In this document: piece after piece, positions 10,751 through 24,055 of the stretch | Layout of the letters: each line of letters starts with the position of its first letter | How positions within the stretch are numbered: position 1 is the stretch's first letter | DNA from: Alopecurus myosuroides | Taxonomy: Eukaryota; Streptophyta; Magnoliopsida; Poales; Poaceae | Direction: 5' to 3' | Length of the DNA stretch: 64,000 nt | Assembly: GCA_028641055.1 (NCBI GenBank) | Contig: CM054062.1 | Coordinates: 13,304,826 to 13,368,825, forward strand | Made by a program: the position numbers and the translations under genes | The notes under the pieces: model-generated | Seen by the model: the letters and a program-made list of their open reading frames with translations, nothing else | Databases searched by the model: none | What the model was told of the DNA's origin: nothing

Positions 10751-11169
10751 TCCTAGTCTCTAGCCTAGGCTGTGTCGGCACGACCAAGATGCAATATCAC
10801 TATCTATGGCATCTGTACATGGTAGAATATAATCTAAATTAATGTTAAACTAATATACTACTGCCAATTATTTGTTAGTTCATGCATTCGCGAGATGAAT
10901 ATCACGGTCGTCTAATTACTTAAATCTATTAAATTTTGAATGCATAGTGATTATTACATTAATGCCATCGAGATAAATAACGACGGACATAAATCATGTG
11001 GTGTCTCCAAAAAATATGCCACATGCAATCGACTTGAGTATCACGAGCTAGACATCACTCTCCATCATATATAATTATGATCCTCTTTACATAACAACTC
11101 GGCCTTGATTACGTTGAGTGTGCTCGCGAGTCTACACCAGCACTGATGAACAAACCTAGAAATACATGT
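10751..11169. other. AT-rich flank of the Athila-like insertion
   Basis: No gene or repeat pattern seen. It was contiguous with 19273 onward before the Gypsy element inserted, as shown by the ATATG target duplication. Confidence 0.5.
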
Positions 11170-11174
11170 ATATG

Positions 11175-12765
11175 TGCTGCGCGTGTAACACACGTTCGTT
11201 GGGAGAACCCAAGAGGAAGGTATGAAAAGCACAGTAGGAAGTTTCCCTTAGAAAGAAACCAATGTTGAATCGACCTGTAGGAGAAAGAAGCAATTTCCGA
11301 AGGTTGATGCAGCTGAGATGGCAGGGCGCACTACCGGTTCAACAGCAACGTGGAACCTACACGACACAATCAGTTCACTTTGCCCCAACGAAGAAGTGAG
11401 GTTGTCAATCTCACCGGTTTTGCTGAACACGAAGAGGATAAACTTATGGTGTGGAAAATAGTATGAGAACAGTATGAAAACAACAGTAGTAGTGTGAAAA
11501 CAGTGGAAACAGTGTGTGTATTATCAGTATGAGAAAATGGATCGGGGACCACAGTTCACTAGAGGTGTCTCTCCATAATAGATAGCTAACAAACGTGGTG
11601 AACAAATTACAGCTGGTCAATTGATATATAATGAAACATGCATGACATGATGATTACTATGAGATTCATGCGCTCATTAGAACAAGATACATAGATCGTC
11701 ATCCAACTGCATCTATGACTAATAACCCACCCTCCGAGTATCATCCGAACAAACGTTAGGTATTAAGTTGCAGGCAACAGATTATCACAGTAAGAAAAGT
11801 ATGTAATGTAAACAATATAAACGAAGTAAACATCGTTGTTTTCTCCCTAATGGCAACAACACATCCTCCATCCGTCACGTTTCTGTCACTCGAGCACAGA
11901 TGCAAAGGAGGCATGAACCCACTATCGAGCATAAATACTCCCTCTTGGAGTCACTAGCATCTACTTGGCCAGAGCATCTACTAACAACGGAGAGCATGCA
12001 AGATCATAAATAACATACACATGAAGACAACATGATAGATTGATAATCAAAAGACATATCATTCAATAATCATCGGATCCCAGCAAACACAACATGTAGC
12101 ATTACAATAAGATGATCTCGATCATGTGAGGCAGCTCACGAGATCTAAACATGAGGCATAAAGAGGGCTTGAAAAACCATCTAGCTACTGCTATGGACCC
12201 GTGGTCCAAGGATGAACTACTCATGCATCACTCCGGAGGCGGGCATGGTGGTGTAGACCCCTTCTGTGATGATTTTCCCTCCCGACAGGGTGCCGGGGAG
12301 AACTCCGGAACCCTCCCGATCTCGGGTGGACGATGACGACAGCCTCATGTGTTTTTCGTGGAAAAGTGGTATATTTTGATGGTTAACTATCCGAGGGGGT
12401 AATATAGGCGAAAGGGCGATGGCGGTGGGCGCCCGAGGGGCCCACACCACCCCCATGCGCGACCAGGGGGCGCCGCCCTATGGTGTGCCCCCCTGTGGCC
12501 CTCCTCCAGGCCTCTTCGGGACTCCGTGGAACCTTCGGGAATTCTAAGACTTCCGGGCTTCGAATTTTCCAATTCCGAGAATATTTCCAGAACAACTTTT
12601 GTGAAACTAAAAACAATAGAAAACAAGAACTGACTATATGGCATCTTGTCAATAGGTTAGTCCCGGGAAATTGATAAAGAACATAAGTTGTAAGGAAAAC
12701 ATGTAGTATATGGCATGAAAACAACATGGAACATCAGAAATTAAGGATACATTTATGACGTACCA
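11175..12765 (-). repeat. Athila-like element, 3' LTR
   Basis: 1591 bp. In plus orientation it begins tgctgcgcgtgtaacacacg and ends tttatgacgtacca. It matches 17671-19267 throughout. Confidence 0.95.
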
Positions 12766-15386
12766 ACATCCCCAAGCTTAGTTGCTACTCGTTCTCGAGT
12801 AGGTAAACGATAAAAAACACATAACTTCTAAAGTGACATGCTACCAACATAAACTTGATCTTTTAAATTGTAAAAGCATAAGCATATCTGAGATCATAGA
12901 ACTTTAACACAAGCATGATAAATATGATTCTAACAATAAAACATAGTAATCACCTTGCATCATGAGAAGTAACACAAACAAAAGATCATGAATAATAACG
13001 CACTCGAAAGCTATACGTTTGTTTCAAGCATAAATATAACATATCAAAGTGATATTTCACTTGTCCTTAAGAGTGGGGAAAAACATAAATGCGAGGACAC
13101 CTTCAAAGTTTAAGAGGAAGACTAGAACAAATAATTTGAGACAAAATAATAACACATCATGAATCAATTAATAATGTTTCTGGGACAAATGCACATTAAA
13201 CTCAGAATGGCAACCATGCTCTCTCAATTGTGCATAAAGTTAGAAGATGGAGACTCAACATAAAATTAAAAGAAAGGACCTTCGTAGAGGGAAGCATGGA
13301 TCACTCATGTGCTAGAGCTTTTATTTTGTTAAACTGGGGTATTGAAAACATTTTTTAAAGAGGTGTATGCTTATGTCAACGAATAGTAAACAGAAAATAC
13401 AGTATGTCACAAGCCAACTAGACTTCACAAGAGCGGCTCCCATAGAAGGACGCATCTGGGTAGAAGGTCATCCCTCTATCTCTTTTGTTTAAACAATTAT
13501 GCTTTGAATGATAAATAAGGGGCAAAAATAGTGAAGAGAATTTGTTGTATTAATTTGGGGCTGGGCACCCCGCTGCCAGCTCTTCTATCAGTTGGATAAG
13601 CGGATGAAGCCTCTAGTCTAGGGTGTGAAAGTCCGATCAATAAGTGAGATAAAGATTCTCTATTTACGTCCTCATGAGCCGAAACAGGAGCACAAGATAG
13701 GAATAATTTTGAAGGTTTTAAAGGTAACACATGAGAAATTTACTTTGGAGTGACAGTTAAATACCACATGTAGGTAGGTATGGTGCACACATTTGGCAAA
13801 CTTTGGTTTTTTGGGAGTTGGATGCACGAGTAGAGCTCATACTCAGTACAGGTGGAGGCTAGCAAAAGACTGGGAGCGACAAATCAAGAGAGCAATAATG
13901 GCCATAACTACGCATAGCGACAAAAACATCATTAATCAAAGCATAAGTGGTACTACAAGTTGAAAAAATAAATGATCATTGAGGTTATAAGTGACTGGTT
14001 TGTAGTCATAAACATGGCGTGAGCATGCACCAAGTCAACCAAATAAAACATTCAAAGGAGAACACCACAAATTTATGCTTCAATATGACAAGAACAACTC
14101 ATGATTCTTTCAAAGGCACATTAAACACTCTCAGCTATTTGAGACAAATCATGCTACAAAATAACTACTAGGCTTTAAAATTAAAATTACATCTAGCATG
14201 ACATGAAAAAGTCTAGCCACAGTCTATTCAAGCTTCTATTTGCACAGTTATAAGCACGAAAACTGTACTACTGCTTTCCAACACCAAGCATTTCATAATA
14301 AACAAAAACTCTACAAGAGATACAACAATGAAACAAGAGAGTACTAACACAACTCTACTAAAACTAGCATCTCTGAATAAGAGATGCAAGACAAACATGA
14401 GCTAAACAGGAATTTTGCAGCAGTTAGAAGAAAAACTAAGAATACAAGCATAACGAGTATTCAAACGAAAAAGAGGAGCGTGTCTCTCTCCCACAAAAAA
14501 AATGTTAGGTTCCAACAATATTATTTCAGAAAATAAAATAAAACAAAGGAAAACAAAACAAAAACAAACAAACTCTCCAAGTAAATTTCATATGATGTGA
14601 CCGAATAAAAATATAGTTTTACTAGAAGTGACCTGATAAGTTGTTGATGAAGAAGGTGATGACTTGGGCATCACAAAGCTTAGATGCTTGAGTATTCTTA
14701 GAATTTGCTGGGATGAACCACGGGGCCATCCCCAAGCTTTGACCTTGCACTCTTCTTGATCACATTATATCACCCTCTTCTCTTGACACTTGAAAACTTC
14801 CTTCACACCACACTCAAAGTAGTTCGCATTAGAGGGTTTGTGCAACAATAAAAAAATTCATGGGTTATGCATGGGCACAAGTGATATTGATACTTTTAAA
14901 CATTATCTACAGCCGCTGATGTTTCGTGAATCAAAGAAATCCACTTGACATCGTAAAAGAGCATATGCAAGAACAATGACAGAATCTGCCAAAACCAGAA
15001 CAGTCTGTAAAGACAAAAATTTCGGGGAACTTACATTGCTCATATCAAAAAACATAAAGAACGAAAAGGTTTCGGAATTAGATGAGGAATAAGCACAAAA
15101 AGTTTCAGGTCGTTTTGATATTTCTGGAATTTATACGTTTTTTAGGGTGGACAACAGAAATCTGTTTCCTGCGCAGAAATCCAAAACCAACTCCAAATTT
15201 CGCAAGAAACTTTACTTGGCACAACTAAAACATGAAAATAAAGATACAAAGGAGTTACTACATAAGTATACAACCCCTTGATTCAAAGAAAACAGAGAAA
15301 AACAAAGAAACTAAAATAAAACCATGGGTTATCTCCCAAGAAGTGTTTTTCTTTAACGCCTTTTAGCTAGGCCCAGAAAAGTGGAA
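12766..15386 (-). other. Non-coding internal region of the Athila-like element
   Basis: About 2.6 kb rich in A on the plus strand, with no frame resembling RT, RNase H, integrase or env. The purine-rich tract next to the 3' LTR (aagcttggggatg on the minus strand, about 12768-12780) is the likely polypurine tract. pol appears deleted or replaced. Confidence 0.75.
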
Positions 15387-15842
15387 TCAAGTGTTTTCAA
15401 GTGAAGAAGCATCCAAATTGTAATTTGTTTGAATAATAGAATCAAAAGTCAACTTAATTCTATCTTTAGGAAAGTGTTCCATACCTTTCTTGAGTGGGAA
15501 TTGAAATTTAATATTCCCTTCTTTCATATCAATAACAACACCAACAGTTCTAAGAAAAGGTCTTCCCAAAACAATTGGACAAGAAGCATTGCATTCAACA
15601 ACAAAATTTACGGGGACAAGGTTATTATTAACCATGATAAGAACATCATCAATTCTCCCCGAAGGTTTCTCTCTAACATTATCAATAAGATGAATATCCA
15701 AATAACAATGCTCCAAAGGTGGCAAATCAAAAATATCATAAAGTTTCTTAGGCATAACAGAGATACTAGCACCAAGATCACATATAGCGTTGTAATAGAA
15801 ATCATTCACTTTCATTTTAATGATGGGTTTCCCAACCATCAT
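15387..15842 (-). pseudogene. Athila-like aspartic protease region
   Basis: A 151-codon frame on the minus strand with the retropepsin core. The active-site block is ICDLGASISVMP, where DLGA stands in for the usual D-T/S-G, and the second half has VLGRPFLRTVGVVID. It follows gag directly (ends overlap in different frames near 15820-15842) and is the last coding piece of the element. In an active element it would cut the Gag polyprotein. Whether the DLG triad is active is uncertain. Confidence 0.8.
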
Positions 15843-17473
15843 CTAGCTTCCTAGGGATAGAGGCTTCAAATCTTAATTCATCCTCTCTAATTTGCATGAG
15901 AGCATTTGTAATATGTTTTGTGAAAGCCATATTCATAGTACTAGCATTAGGACAACTAGCAAGCTTTTGTAGGAAATTAATCACTTCAGTTATGTTGAAA
16001 TCATGAAAGTCAAGATCATTTTTATCAAAGGTGATGGGACCATTGTCTCCCATGTTTCTAAAAATTTCAGCACTTTTATCAAGAACATTTTTAGCAGTTT
16101 CAGGCAGTTTTGCATTTTTAATAGCAGAAGTGGGAGTATTGCCAACACAAATTACTTTACCATTTATAGTAGAAGGTTTACTAGCATGAGAAGCTTTAGT
16201 TTTACTAGTGGTGGTGATGGTGCAAACATTAGCTATATTATTCTTTCTAGCTATTTCATCTTCTCTTTCCCATCTAGCATGCAATTGAGCTAACATCCTA
16301 ACATTGTCATCAAATCGAATTTGGATGGCATTCAGAGTTTTGCTTTCTTTAACATCATGAGGCATAACCTTTAGTTTCAGAAAATAAACACCAAGAGCAA
16401 GGCCATCAACTTTAGAAGCAAGAACATCAATTTTGCCAAACTTTTCCTCTACAGATTTATTAAAAGCAGTTTGTGTACTAATAAAATTCTTGAGCATGTT
16501 TTCAAGATCAGAGCGTACACTTTTATTGTGGTTGTATGAATTACCATAAGAATTGACATAACCATTATTATTATTAGGAGGATATGGCCTATAATTATTG
16601 CTACCAAACTTATTCCTATAAGCATTGGTGTTGAAATCATTATTTTTAATGAAGTTCACGTCAACATGCTCTTCTTGAGCAACCAAAGAGGCTAAGGGAA
16701 CATTTTTTTGGATCAATAGGAGCATGGCCATTCACAAGCATAGACATAATAGCATCAAGGCTATCACTCAAAGAGGAGGTTTCTACAACATAATTTACCT
16801 TCTTACCTGTTGTAGCTCTCTTAGTGTGCCATTCATAATAATTTACCATCATATCATCAAGAAGCTTTTTTGCTGCCCCCAAAGTAATGGACATAAAGGT
16901 TCCTCCAGCAGCTGAATCCAGAAAGTTTCTTGAAGAAAAATTCAGACCTGCATAAAAGGCTTGGATGATCATCCAAGTAGTCAATCCATGAGTGGGACAA
17001 TTCTTTACTAAAGATTTCATTCTTTCTGAAGCTTTAGCAACATGTTCATTATCAAGTTGCTTAAAATTAATAATGCTACTTCTTAAAGTTATAATCTTAG
17101 CAGGAGGATAATATTTTCCAATGAAAGCATCTTTACACTTAGTCCAAGAATTAATACTATTTCTAGGCAAAGATAGCAACCATTCTTTAGCTCTTCCTCT
17201 CAAAGAGAAAGGAAACACTTTAAGTTTAATAATATCTCCATCTACATCTTTATATTTTTGCATCTCACACAGTTCAACAAAATTATTAAGATGGGTAGCA
17301 ACATCATTAGAACTAACACCATAAAATTGCTCTCTCATAACAAGATTTAACAGGGCATGCTTTATCTCATAAAAATCAGCAGTAGGAGTAGGTGGAGCAA
17401 TAGGTGTGCTAATTAAATCATTGTTGTTGGTTCTAGTAAAGTCACACAACTTAGTGTTCTTAGGGGTAGTCAT
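15817..17473 (-). pseudogene. Athila-like gag, one frameshift
   Basis: Starts at ATG 17473 (MTTPKNTK...). The first frame, to 16661, carries the retrotransposon gag core, with LKVFPFSLRGRAKEWLLSLP and the downstream FYAGLNFSSRNFLDSAAGG block. A second frame (16731-15817) continues with an Asn/Tyr-rich stretch and a coiled-coil-like region. The two are offset by one base at a run of seven A (plus strand T7 at 16703-16709), which best fits a one-base insertion. Gag would form the virus-like particle in the cytoplasm. It is not translatable as a single product now. Confidence 0.85.
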
Positions 17474-17642
17474 TTTAGCAAGACTAAAAACAGGATAAAA
17501 ACAACAACTAGAATAAGAACTAATTTTGTGTGTGTTTTTGATAAAGAGAAATAAACATGCCAAAATAAAAAAAAACTAATAAAAACAAAAACAAAGTAAA
17601 GAGATTGGAGGTGAGAGACTCCCCTTGCAGAAATTCTCTTCC

Positions 17643-17660
17643 TCCCTGGCAACGGCACCA
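17643..17660 (-). promoter_or_regulatory. Primer-binding site, tRNA-Asp type
   Basis: Plus-strand tccctggcaacggcacca matches 16 of 18 bases of the 3' end of plant tRNA-Asp. It lies 10 bp from the 5' LTR, as is usual for Athila/Tat-group elements. Confidence 0.8.
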
Positions 17661-17670
17661 TAAATTAGCT

Positions 17671-19267
17671 TGATGCGCGTGTAACACACGTTCGTTGGGA
17701 GACCCCGATAAGAAGGTATGAGGATCACAATAGCAAGTTTCCCTCAGAAAGAAACCAAGGTTGAATCGACTAGTAAGAGAAAGAAGAAACTTCCGAAGGT
17801 TGATGCAGCTGAGATGGCAGGGCGCACTATCGGTTCAGCAGCAACGTGGAACCTACACAACACAATCTATTCACTTTTCTCCAATGAAGTAGTGAGGTTG
17901 TCAATCTCACTGGTTTTTCTGAACACAAAGAGGTTAAAGTATGGTGTGGAAAATAGTATGAAAGCAACAGTAGCAGTGTGAAAATAGTGGAAGCATCATG
18001 AAAACAGTGGAAGCAGTGTGTGTATTATCAGTATGAGAAAATGGACCGAGGTCCACAGTTCACTAGAGGTGTCTCTCCATAAAAGATAGCTAACAAGTGT
18101 GGTGAACAAATTACAGCTGGGCAATTGATAGATAATGAAACATGCATGACATGATGATTACTATGAGTATCATGCGGGTATTACAAAAAGATACATAGAT
18201 CGTCATCCAACTGCATCTATGACTAATAATCCACCCTCCGAATATCATTCAAACAAACGTTGGGTATTAAGTTGCAAGCAATAGATTATCGTAGTAAGTA
18301 AAGTGTGTAATCTAAACAATTTAAACGAAGTAAACATCGTTGTTTTCTCCCTAATGGCAACAACACATCCTCCATCCGTCACATTTCTGTCACTTGAGCA
18401 CAGATGCAAAGGAGGCATGAACCCACTGTCGAGCATAAATACTCCCTCTTGGAGTCACTAGCATCTACTTGGCCAGAGCATCTGCGAACAACAGAGAGCA
18501 TGCAAGATCATAAATAACATACACATGAAGACAACATGATAGATTGATAATCGAAAGACATATCATTCAATAATCATCGGATCCCAGCAAACACAACATG
18601 TAGCATTACAATAAGATGATCTCGATCCTGTGAGGCAGCTCCCGAGATCTAAACATGAGGCATAAAGAGGGGAGAAAAACCATCTAGCTACTGCTATGGA
18701 ACCGTAGTCCAAGGATGAACTACTCACGCATCACTCTTGAGGTGGGCATGGTGGTGTAGACCCCTCCGGTGATGATTTTCCCTCCCGTCAGAGTGTCGGG
18801 GAGAACTCTAGAAACCTCCCGATCTCGGGTTGACGATGACGGCGGCCTCGGGTGTTTTTCATGGAAAAGTGGTATATTGTTAGGGTTAACTATCCGAGGG
18901 GGTAATATAGGGGAAAGGGAGACGGCGGCGGGCGCTCGAGGGGCCCACACCACCCCAGGCGCGGCCAGGGGGCGCCGCCCTATGGTGTGGCCTCCCTGTG
19001 CCCCCCCTCCGGGCCTCTTCGGGACTCCGTGGAACCTTCAGAAATTCTAAGACTTCAGGGATTCAAATTTTCCAATTCTGAGAATTTCGAGAACAACTTT
19101 TCTGAAACTAAAAACAGCAGAAAACAGGAACTGGCTCCGTGGCATCTTGTCAATAGGTTAGTCCCGGGAAATCGATAAAATGACATAAAGTGTTAGGAAA
19201 ACATGTAGCATATGGCATGAAAACAACATGGAACATCAGAAGTTAAGGATACGTTTATGACGTATCA
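17671..19267 (-). repeat. Athila-like element, 5' LTR
   Basis: 1597 bp, plus-strand start tgatgcgcgtgtaacacacg and end gtttatgacgtatca, followed by the second copy of ATATG. Confidence 0.95.
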
Positions 19268-19272
19268 ATATG

Positions 19273-19664
19273 GTTAACAACTTTATATAGTGTTTTACAG
19301 AAAGGTTGATTTATTTCTCCTTACCTTTTAAATCTTTTCCCTACTCCAAACTTCTGGAAAAATGTTTGGTAATTTTATTATGTCTGTGAGGAGGACAAAA
19401 ATTATTGGCTACTGAATGGTATGCAACAAACCATGGCATAAGTGAGTGTGATGGCTGTGGCCTCCCCTAGACGTACACTCACCTAACATATCGTCCTTGC
19501 CTGGTGGCTGTTGTGTCCAGGGAAGCCAGCTGTTGGATCCTACCGAGCCATAGTTCATAGATAGGAATTGTTGCATGCACCAGCCGGTCGAGAATCATCC
19601 AGTTTATACACCAAGAAGAAGCACGATTTTCCTCATATATTGAAAGTGGATTTCGTTTTTCCTA
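19273..19664. other. Right flank of Athila-like element, no gene recognised
   Basis: About 390 bp without a recognisable frame or repeat. The boundary with the Copia-1 LTR that follows is not sharp and is estimated. Confidence 0.35.
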
Positions 19665-20820
19665 AGGTTTTGTGTGTTAGTTAACAATACTAATGATATT
19701 TTTAATCATGGTGCTAAGTGTGCAGGTGGATGATTTCTCACCTACATCGAACACCGAAAAAGAAGGTGAAGTTAGATCAGCCAAAATGGGCACTGTGGTC
19801 AACCGGATTATTCAGGGTCACCCGAAAATTCTGGTTGAGGAGTTTTTCCTCTGTTTTCAACATTGAAATCCACCGGATTATTTGAGCGGACAATTCTGAA
19901 GCCAACCGGAATTTCCGATTGGAGCCTATTTTGCGCACTGGAGTCTACCGAATTTTCTAGACCGGATTATTTGAGGAAAACCGGAATATCCGGTTTTGAT
20001 CAACGAATGCCCAATTCCAGATCTTAAGGAGAAGGAAACCGGAATATCCGGTTCAAGTTTGAACCAGAAATTCATGTCAAGGATTCCTGCTCAAACGGCC
20101 ATATTTTGGGAGGGGGTATAAATACACATCCCTCTTCTCCAAGTGAGCTAGTTCGTCCGAGCCATTAATGTGCATTTATTGAGCTCACCAAATCTTAGAT
20201 CTCTCCAAATTCCTCCACCCAAACTCGTTGATATTTGGAGGATTGAAGGAGAAGGCCCCGATCTACATCTTCACCAAACGGATTTCATTTCCCCTCTATT
20301 TTGCTTGAGGGATTCGTGCCTAGGAGTTGCTTGTGGAAAACCGAGGAACCGTTGCTACTCTCTTGGTAATTGTTGGTGTTTCTTGGGAGCCCCAAATTTG
20401 GTTGTGTGTATGTGCCTCAAGCTTGCTGTAAAGGACTCGATTCCCGCCAAAAAGAGGATCAATAGTGGAAGGTGGACTAGGCCTTTGTGGCAGGGTTCAT
20501 CGGAGAATAGGATGAGGCCTTTGTGGCGTTGAGTAGGCCTTCATGGCGAAACTCACACCCCTCCAACGAGACGTACTCTCTTAACAAGGAGGAACTCGGG
20601 ATTACATCATGTCTCCGCATGCTTCCGTTATCGTTTACCTTGTTCCCTCTCCTTTACCTTGTACGTGTATTGTGTTTATTATTGTGCTTGTCGTATAGGT
20701 AAATTCACCTTAGTTGCATAATCTAGAGAATTTACCTTTGTGTGAAGCCTTAATTTGAAGAAAAATTAAAATTAGTCGTAGCACCTATTCACCCCCTCTA
20801 GATGCCCATATTATCCGTTA
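19665..20820 (+). repeat. Copia-1 5' LTR (start estimated)
   Basis: Ends ttatccgtta just before the primer site. It contains a TATA box (ggtataaatacac, about 20114-20126) and, upstream of it, two perfect palindromes ccggaatatccgg at 19981-19993 and 20039-20051, plus related half-sites ccggattat near 19803, 19873 and 19962. Confidence 0.65.
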
Positions 20821-20822
20821 AA

Positions 20823-20836
20823 TTGGTATCTGAGCC
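20823..20836 (+). promoter_or_regulatory. Copia-1 primer-binding site, tRNA-iMet type
   Basis: ttggtatctgagcc differs at one base from the canonical TTGGTATCAGAGCC and sits two bases after the LTR. Confidence 0.85.
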
Positions 20837-20874
20837 TAGACTCTTATTTGGGTTTAACTGCCTAAGAGTTTAGT

Positions 20875-21903
20875 ATGGCCGAAGATATGGTAGTCACCGA
20901 TTCCGCGGCACATGTCACTATGGATGAACTCAAGGAGTTGCAAAATTCCTTTACCTCATCCATGGATGGCAAAATTGACGAGTTGCGAACTCTCTTGTTG
21001 CAACTCATGAAAGTCAAGGAAACAGAGACTTCCACTTCATCTCCTCCGGAAGAAATTCTAGAGGGTGCTAACGATGGGGATAAAGGTGGACAACCTAAAA
21101 GTGATCCCCCTAAGAACACAACTTCTAAGGGTACAAAAGAAAAGGGAGATTACCACTCCGTTGAAGGACACTACTCTCTCGATCCTCCCGTCCCACATCC
21201 TCGTATAATCCCTAGAGGCTATCCTCCTAAAATTGATGCACATTCTTTTGGTGATTGGCAATATTATATGACTACTCACTTGAACTCTATTAAGGTTTGG
21301 AGGTTCACTCGAGATGGATACAAGCCTCATGACCCGAATAACTTGACAAGAAGAGAAGCCGTAGATTTTCAACTCAACTACACTGCCTTGTCCATGATTC
21401 AACAAGTCGTGGGTCCAAAGCACATGCATCATCTTCAACAATATACCACCGCCAAAGAAACATGGGATGCTCTTGCCGTCATGTTTGTGGGCAATCAAAG
21501 CATGCAAAGGAATATGTATGATACCTTGAGAAATGAGGCCGAAGGATTCTATATGCATGATGGTGAAAACCATGAAGACATGTACCAGAGGCTCAAGACT
21601 CTTGCCACCGCTTTCAATAATGTTGGTGCCAATCATATTGATGATGCTTGGATCAAGAGGAAGTACGTGAGTGCTCTCATGCCCTTTGATCCCTCGGACT
21701 TGAAGAGTCTTCAAGGAATACATGACTATGCATCTTTGACCTCAACCCAAGTGATGCAAGAGATGTGCTCTTTCCAAGTGCAAACAAAGAATGATCTTGA
21801 CGATCGTGCCCGTGCTATGGGTATGCACAAAGGAGCCTCCGTTTCTTTGAAGGCCAAGGTTGCGTCAAGGGAGGTTGATCACCATGAAGATTGCATTGAG
21901 TAG
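20875..21903 (+). pseudogene. Copia-1 gag, first part
   Basis: A 342-codon frame from ATG 20875, 38 bp after the primer site. A charged, coiled-coil-like N-terminus is followed by the copia gag (UBN2-type) core, including FGDWQYYMTTHL, ETWDALAVMFVGN, MYQRLKTLATAFNNVG and the KYVSALMPFDPS block. The stop at 21901-21903 precedes continuing homology, so the protein is truncated. Further on, a CCHC-like knuckle has lost its first Cys (WLNCQDKHHFIAEFP near 22060). Confidence 0.85.
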
Positions 21904-24055
21904 TTATCCCCTTTGAAGGATCAAGAATATGATCTCGTGCTTAAGGATGCCATTTCTCTTGCCGTGCAAAAGTTTTGGAAGAATCCTCCCAAGGCAACAC
22001 ATATGTTGAGGAGAAGACCAAGTCTAGCTATGGCAAGGAAGGGACTCAAAAAGTGAGAGCTTGGTTAAATTGTCAAGACAAGCACCATTTCATTGCGGAG
22101 TTCCCCTATGAAAATAGAGAACATCATGGTGGGGAACTCATTCGCAAGGACAAGTAAAAGTTTGCTTACAAGAAACCTCATTTCAAGAATAAACCTTTCA
22201 ACAAGAATGATCCTACAAAGTTTGTGCTAGTGACTCAAGAGGAGTATGATTCCGGAAGTGATGATGAAGAAGAATCCACGAGTGAAGTGGCCGCTCTTGC
22301 TATTGCTTCAACTTAATCATCCTTATCTCTCTTTGAATCCCCCAATGAGAATCTTCCTGAACCTTCTGCCAAGTGCTTCATGGCAAAGGCCTCAGAGGTA
22401 TCATCTTCTATCATCTCTAAGACTCCAAATGAAATGAATAACATTTCTAGTCCTAGTGTAGAAGATGAAATTGCCTCTTTGGAACGTTTTATGTCTAACG
22501 TGCAAGGTGAGACCAAGAGGCACTCTGAACTCCTTATGAGCCAATTGTGAGAGGACCATGAGGCTCTTGACAAGAAAGTTGAGATTGAAAGGAGGAATGC
22601 CGATGAAAAGGCATCCCTCGAGTCTCTCTTGAGGAGGAACTTGAATCCATTGAAGAGTCACATAATTAATTAATTTCTAGCATCACTAAAGAACGTGACC
22701 TTGCTATTGCTAAATATAAAAAGGATAAAAAGGAGAAGATTGAGTTTGGGGTTGGTCATGATAAACTAACCGAGGAGCTAGAGAGGCTCACCAAGGCTCA
22801 CAAGGCCTTGGAGAGTGAACACTCTACCCTCAAAGAGTCACATGAACAATTTCAAACTCAACTCAATAAATTCAATGTGCCTAGTACTTCTACTTATTCT
22901 TGTGATAATGCAAATATTATTGGGGATAATGCTAGGTTAAACAAAGAGCTAGCAAGAATCAAGGGAAAGGGCCCTAGTGTTGAGAAGGTTGTGGATTCTA
23001 AGCCACGAGTGGTTGCTCCTAGACCACAAGTTGGTAAGCAAGGTCTTGGATATGTGTCCAAGAAGAATAAAAAGAACAAGGCCAAGCCCACACAAGCTAA
23101 GAAGAATGTTGTTTCGAGTGGTATTGTCATTAGGGACGACACTACTCGTAGCAACCCCGCAGGAACTAACAACCCACACCATTTCTTATATATTGATTAT
23201 CACGGTGTTGTGAAAGCTAAATATGTTGGTCCTATTGAGGGTTTCATTGACTATACTATTTGGGTTCCAAAGACCCTTGTTTATAACATGAGGGGACCCT
23301 CCTCAGGTCCTAACTCTAGTCAATGATTTCTTGTAGGACTATGCTTCCGGTCGATCTAAATGGATAATTGATAGTGGATGCACTAGTCATATGAACGGAA
23401 GCAAAGAACCTGTGACGGACTTGCACCCAAATATAAATGATGCAACCGTCACTTATGGAGATAAGCAAGTCTAAGGTAATGGGTTTTGGCAAGGTTGCGA
23501 TTTCTCCGGATATCACTATCATTGATGTCATGCTTGTCGAATCCCTTGGTTACAATTTACTTTCATTTTGTTATTTAGGGAAGATGGGTTTCTCCGTCTT
23601 CTTTGATCCTGATATTGTGATCCTTTTGAGGAGAAAGACTCTAGACGTCGCATACGTGGGACATGTCAAAAATTAGTTGTTTGTGGTGGACTTTTCAAAG
23701 TCTACCAACTCTCAAGCGATGTGTCTTTTCGGAAAGCCGGATGTGGGATGGTTGTGGCATCACCACCTATCCCATGTCAATATGAGAACTTTGCAAAGTC
23801 TTCACAAAGGTAGCCAAATCCTTGGACTAAAAGAAAATGTTTCCTTTTCAAAGATCGTGTTTGTAGGGCTTGTGTTGAAGGAAAGATGCATGATGCCTCC
23901 CATAAGTGCAAGACAATTATTTCATCAAAGAGGATCTTGGAGCTTCTCCATGTTGATCTCTTTGGTGTCGTGCCCGAGGCAAGTCTTGTAGGCAAGAAGT
24001 ATTGTTTGGTGATTCTCGATGACTATTCAAGATACCCTTGGGTCTATTTCTAAAG
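21904..24055 (+). pseudogene. Copia-1 gag C-terminus, protease and integrase remnant
   Basis: A broken series of frames. There is a coiled-coil-rich gag tail (about 22250-23326) and the protease block WIIDSGCTSHMNG near 23360. Then come LLSFCYLGKMGFSVFF, the gag-pre-integrase zinc-binding motif LWHHHLSHVNMRTL (about 23755), and the integrase start LLHVDLFGVV ... YCLVILDDYSRYPWVYF ending at 24051. Several stops and shifts intervene. The catalytic core beyond the second Asp is absent. Confidence 0.85.

Larger units (their letters stand above)
11175..19267 (-). mobile_element. Athila-like Gypsy LTR retrotransposon, complete, gag-protease only
   Basis: An 8093-bp element with direct LTRs (11175-12765 and 17671-19267), TG...CA ends and an exact 5-bp target duplication ATATG (11170-11174 and 19268-19272). 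It reads on the minus strand: 5' LTR on the right, a tRNA-Asp-like primer site, gag, protease, then about 2.6 kb without coding capacity up to the left LTR. No RT, RNase H or integrase is present, so it depends on enzymes from another element. The LTRs differ at many sites plus small indels (about 10% in the first 300 bp compared by eye), so the insertion is old. Confidence 0.95.
19665..24055 (+). mobile_element. Copia-1: truncated, decayed Copia LTR retrotransposon
   Basis: A 5' LTR (end at about 20820) is followed by a tRNA-iMet-type primer site, gag, zinc-knuckle remnant, protease, gag-pre-integrase and the first part of integrase. Homology stops at 24055, where Tat-2's LTR begins. RT, RNase H and the 3' LTR are absent. 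The distal LTR (about 20360-20600) is clearly homologous to the same part of the Copia-3 LTR (61860-62130), so the two belong to related families. The left boundary is an estimate. Confidence 0.8.

Noticed and set aside
16690..16720. Programmed frameshift at the A7 run in Athila-like gag
   Set aside because: The needed shift is +1, opposite to the usual slip at A-runs, and the element is old and decayed. A one-base insertion is simpler.
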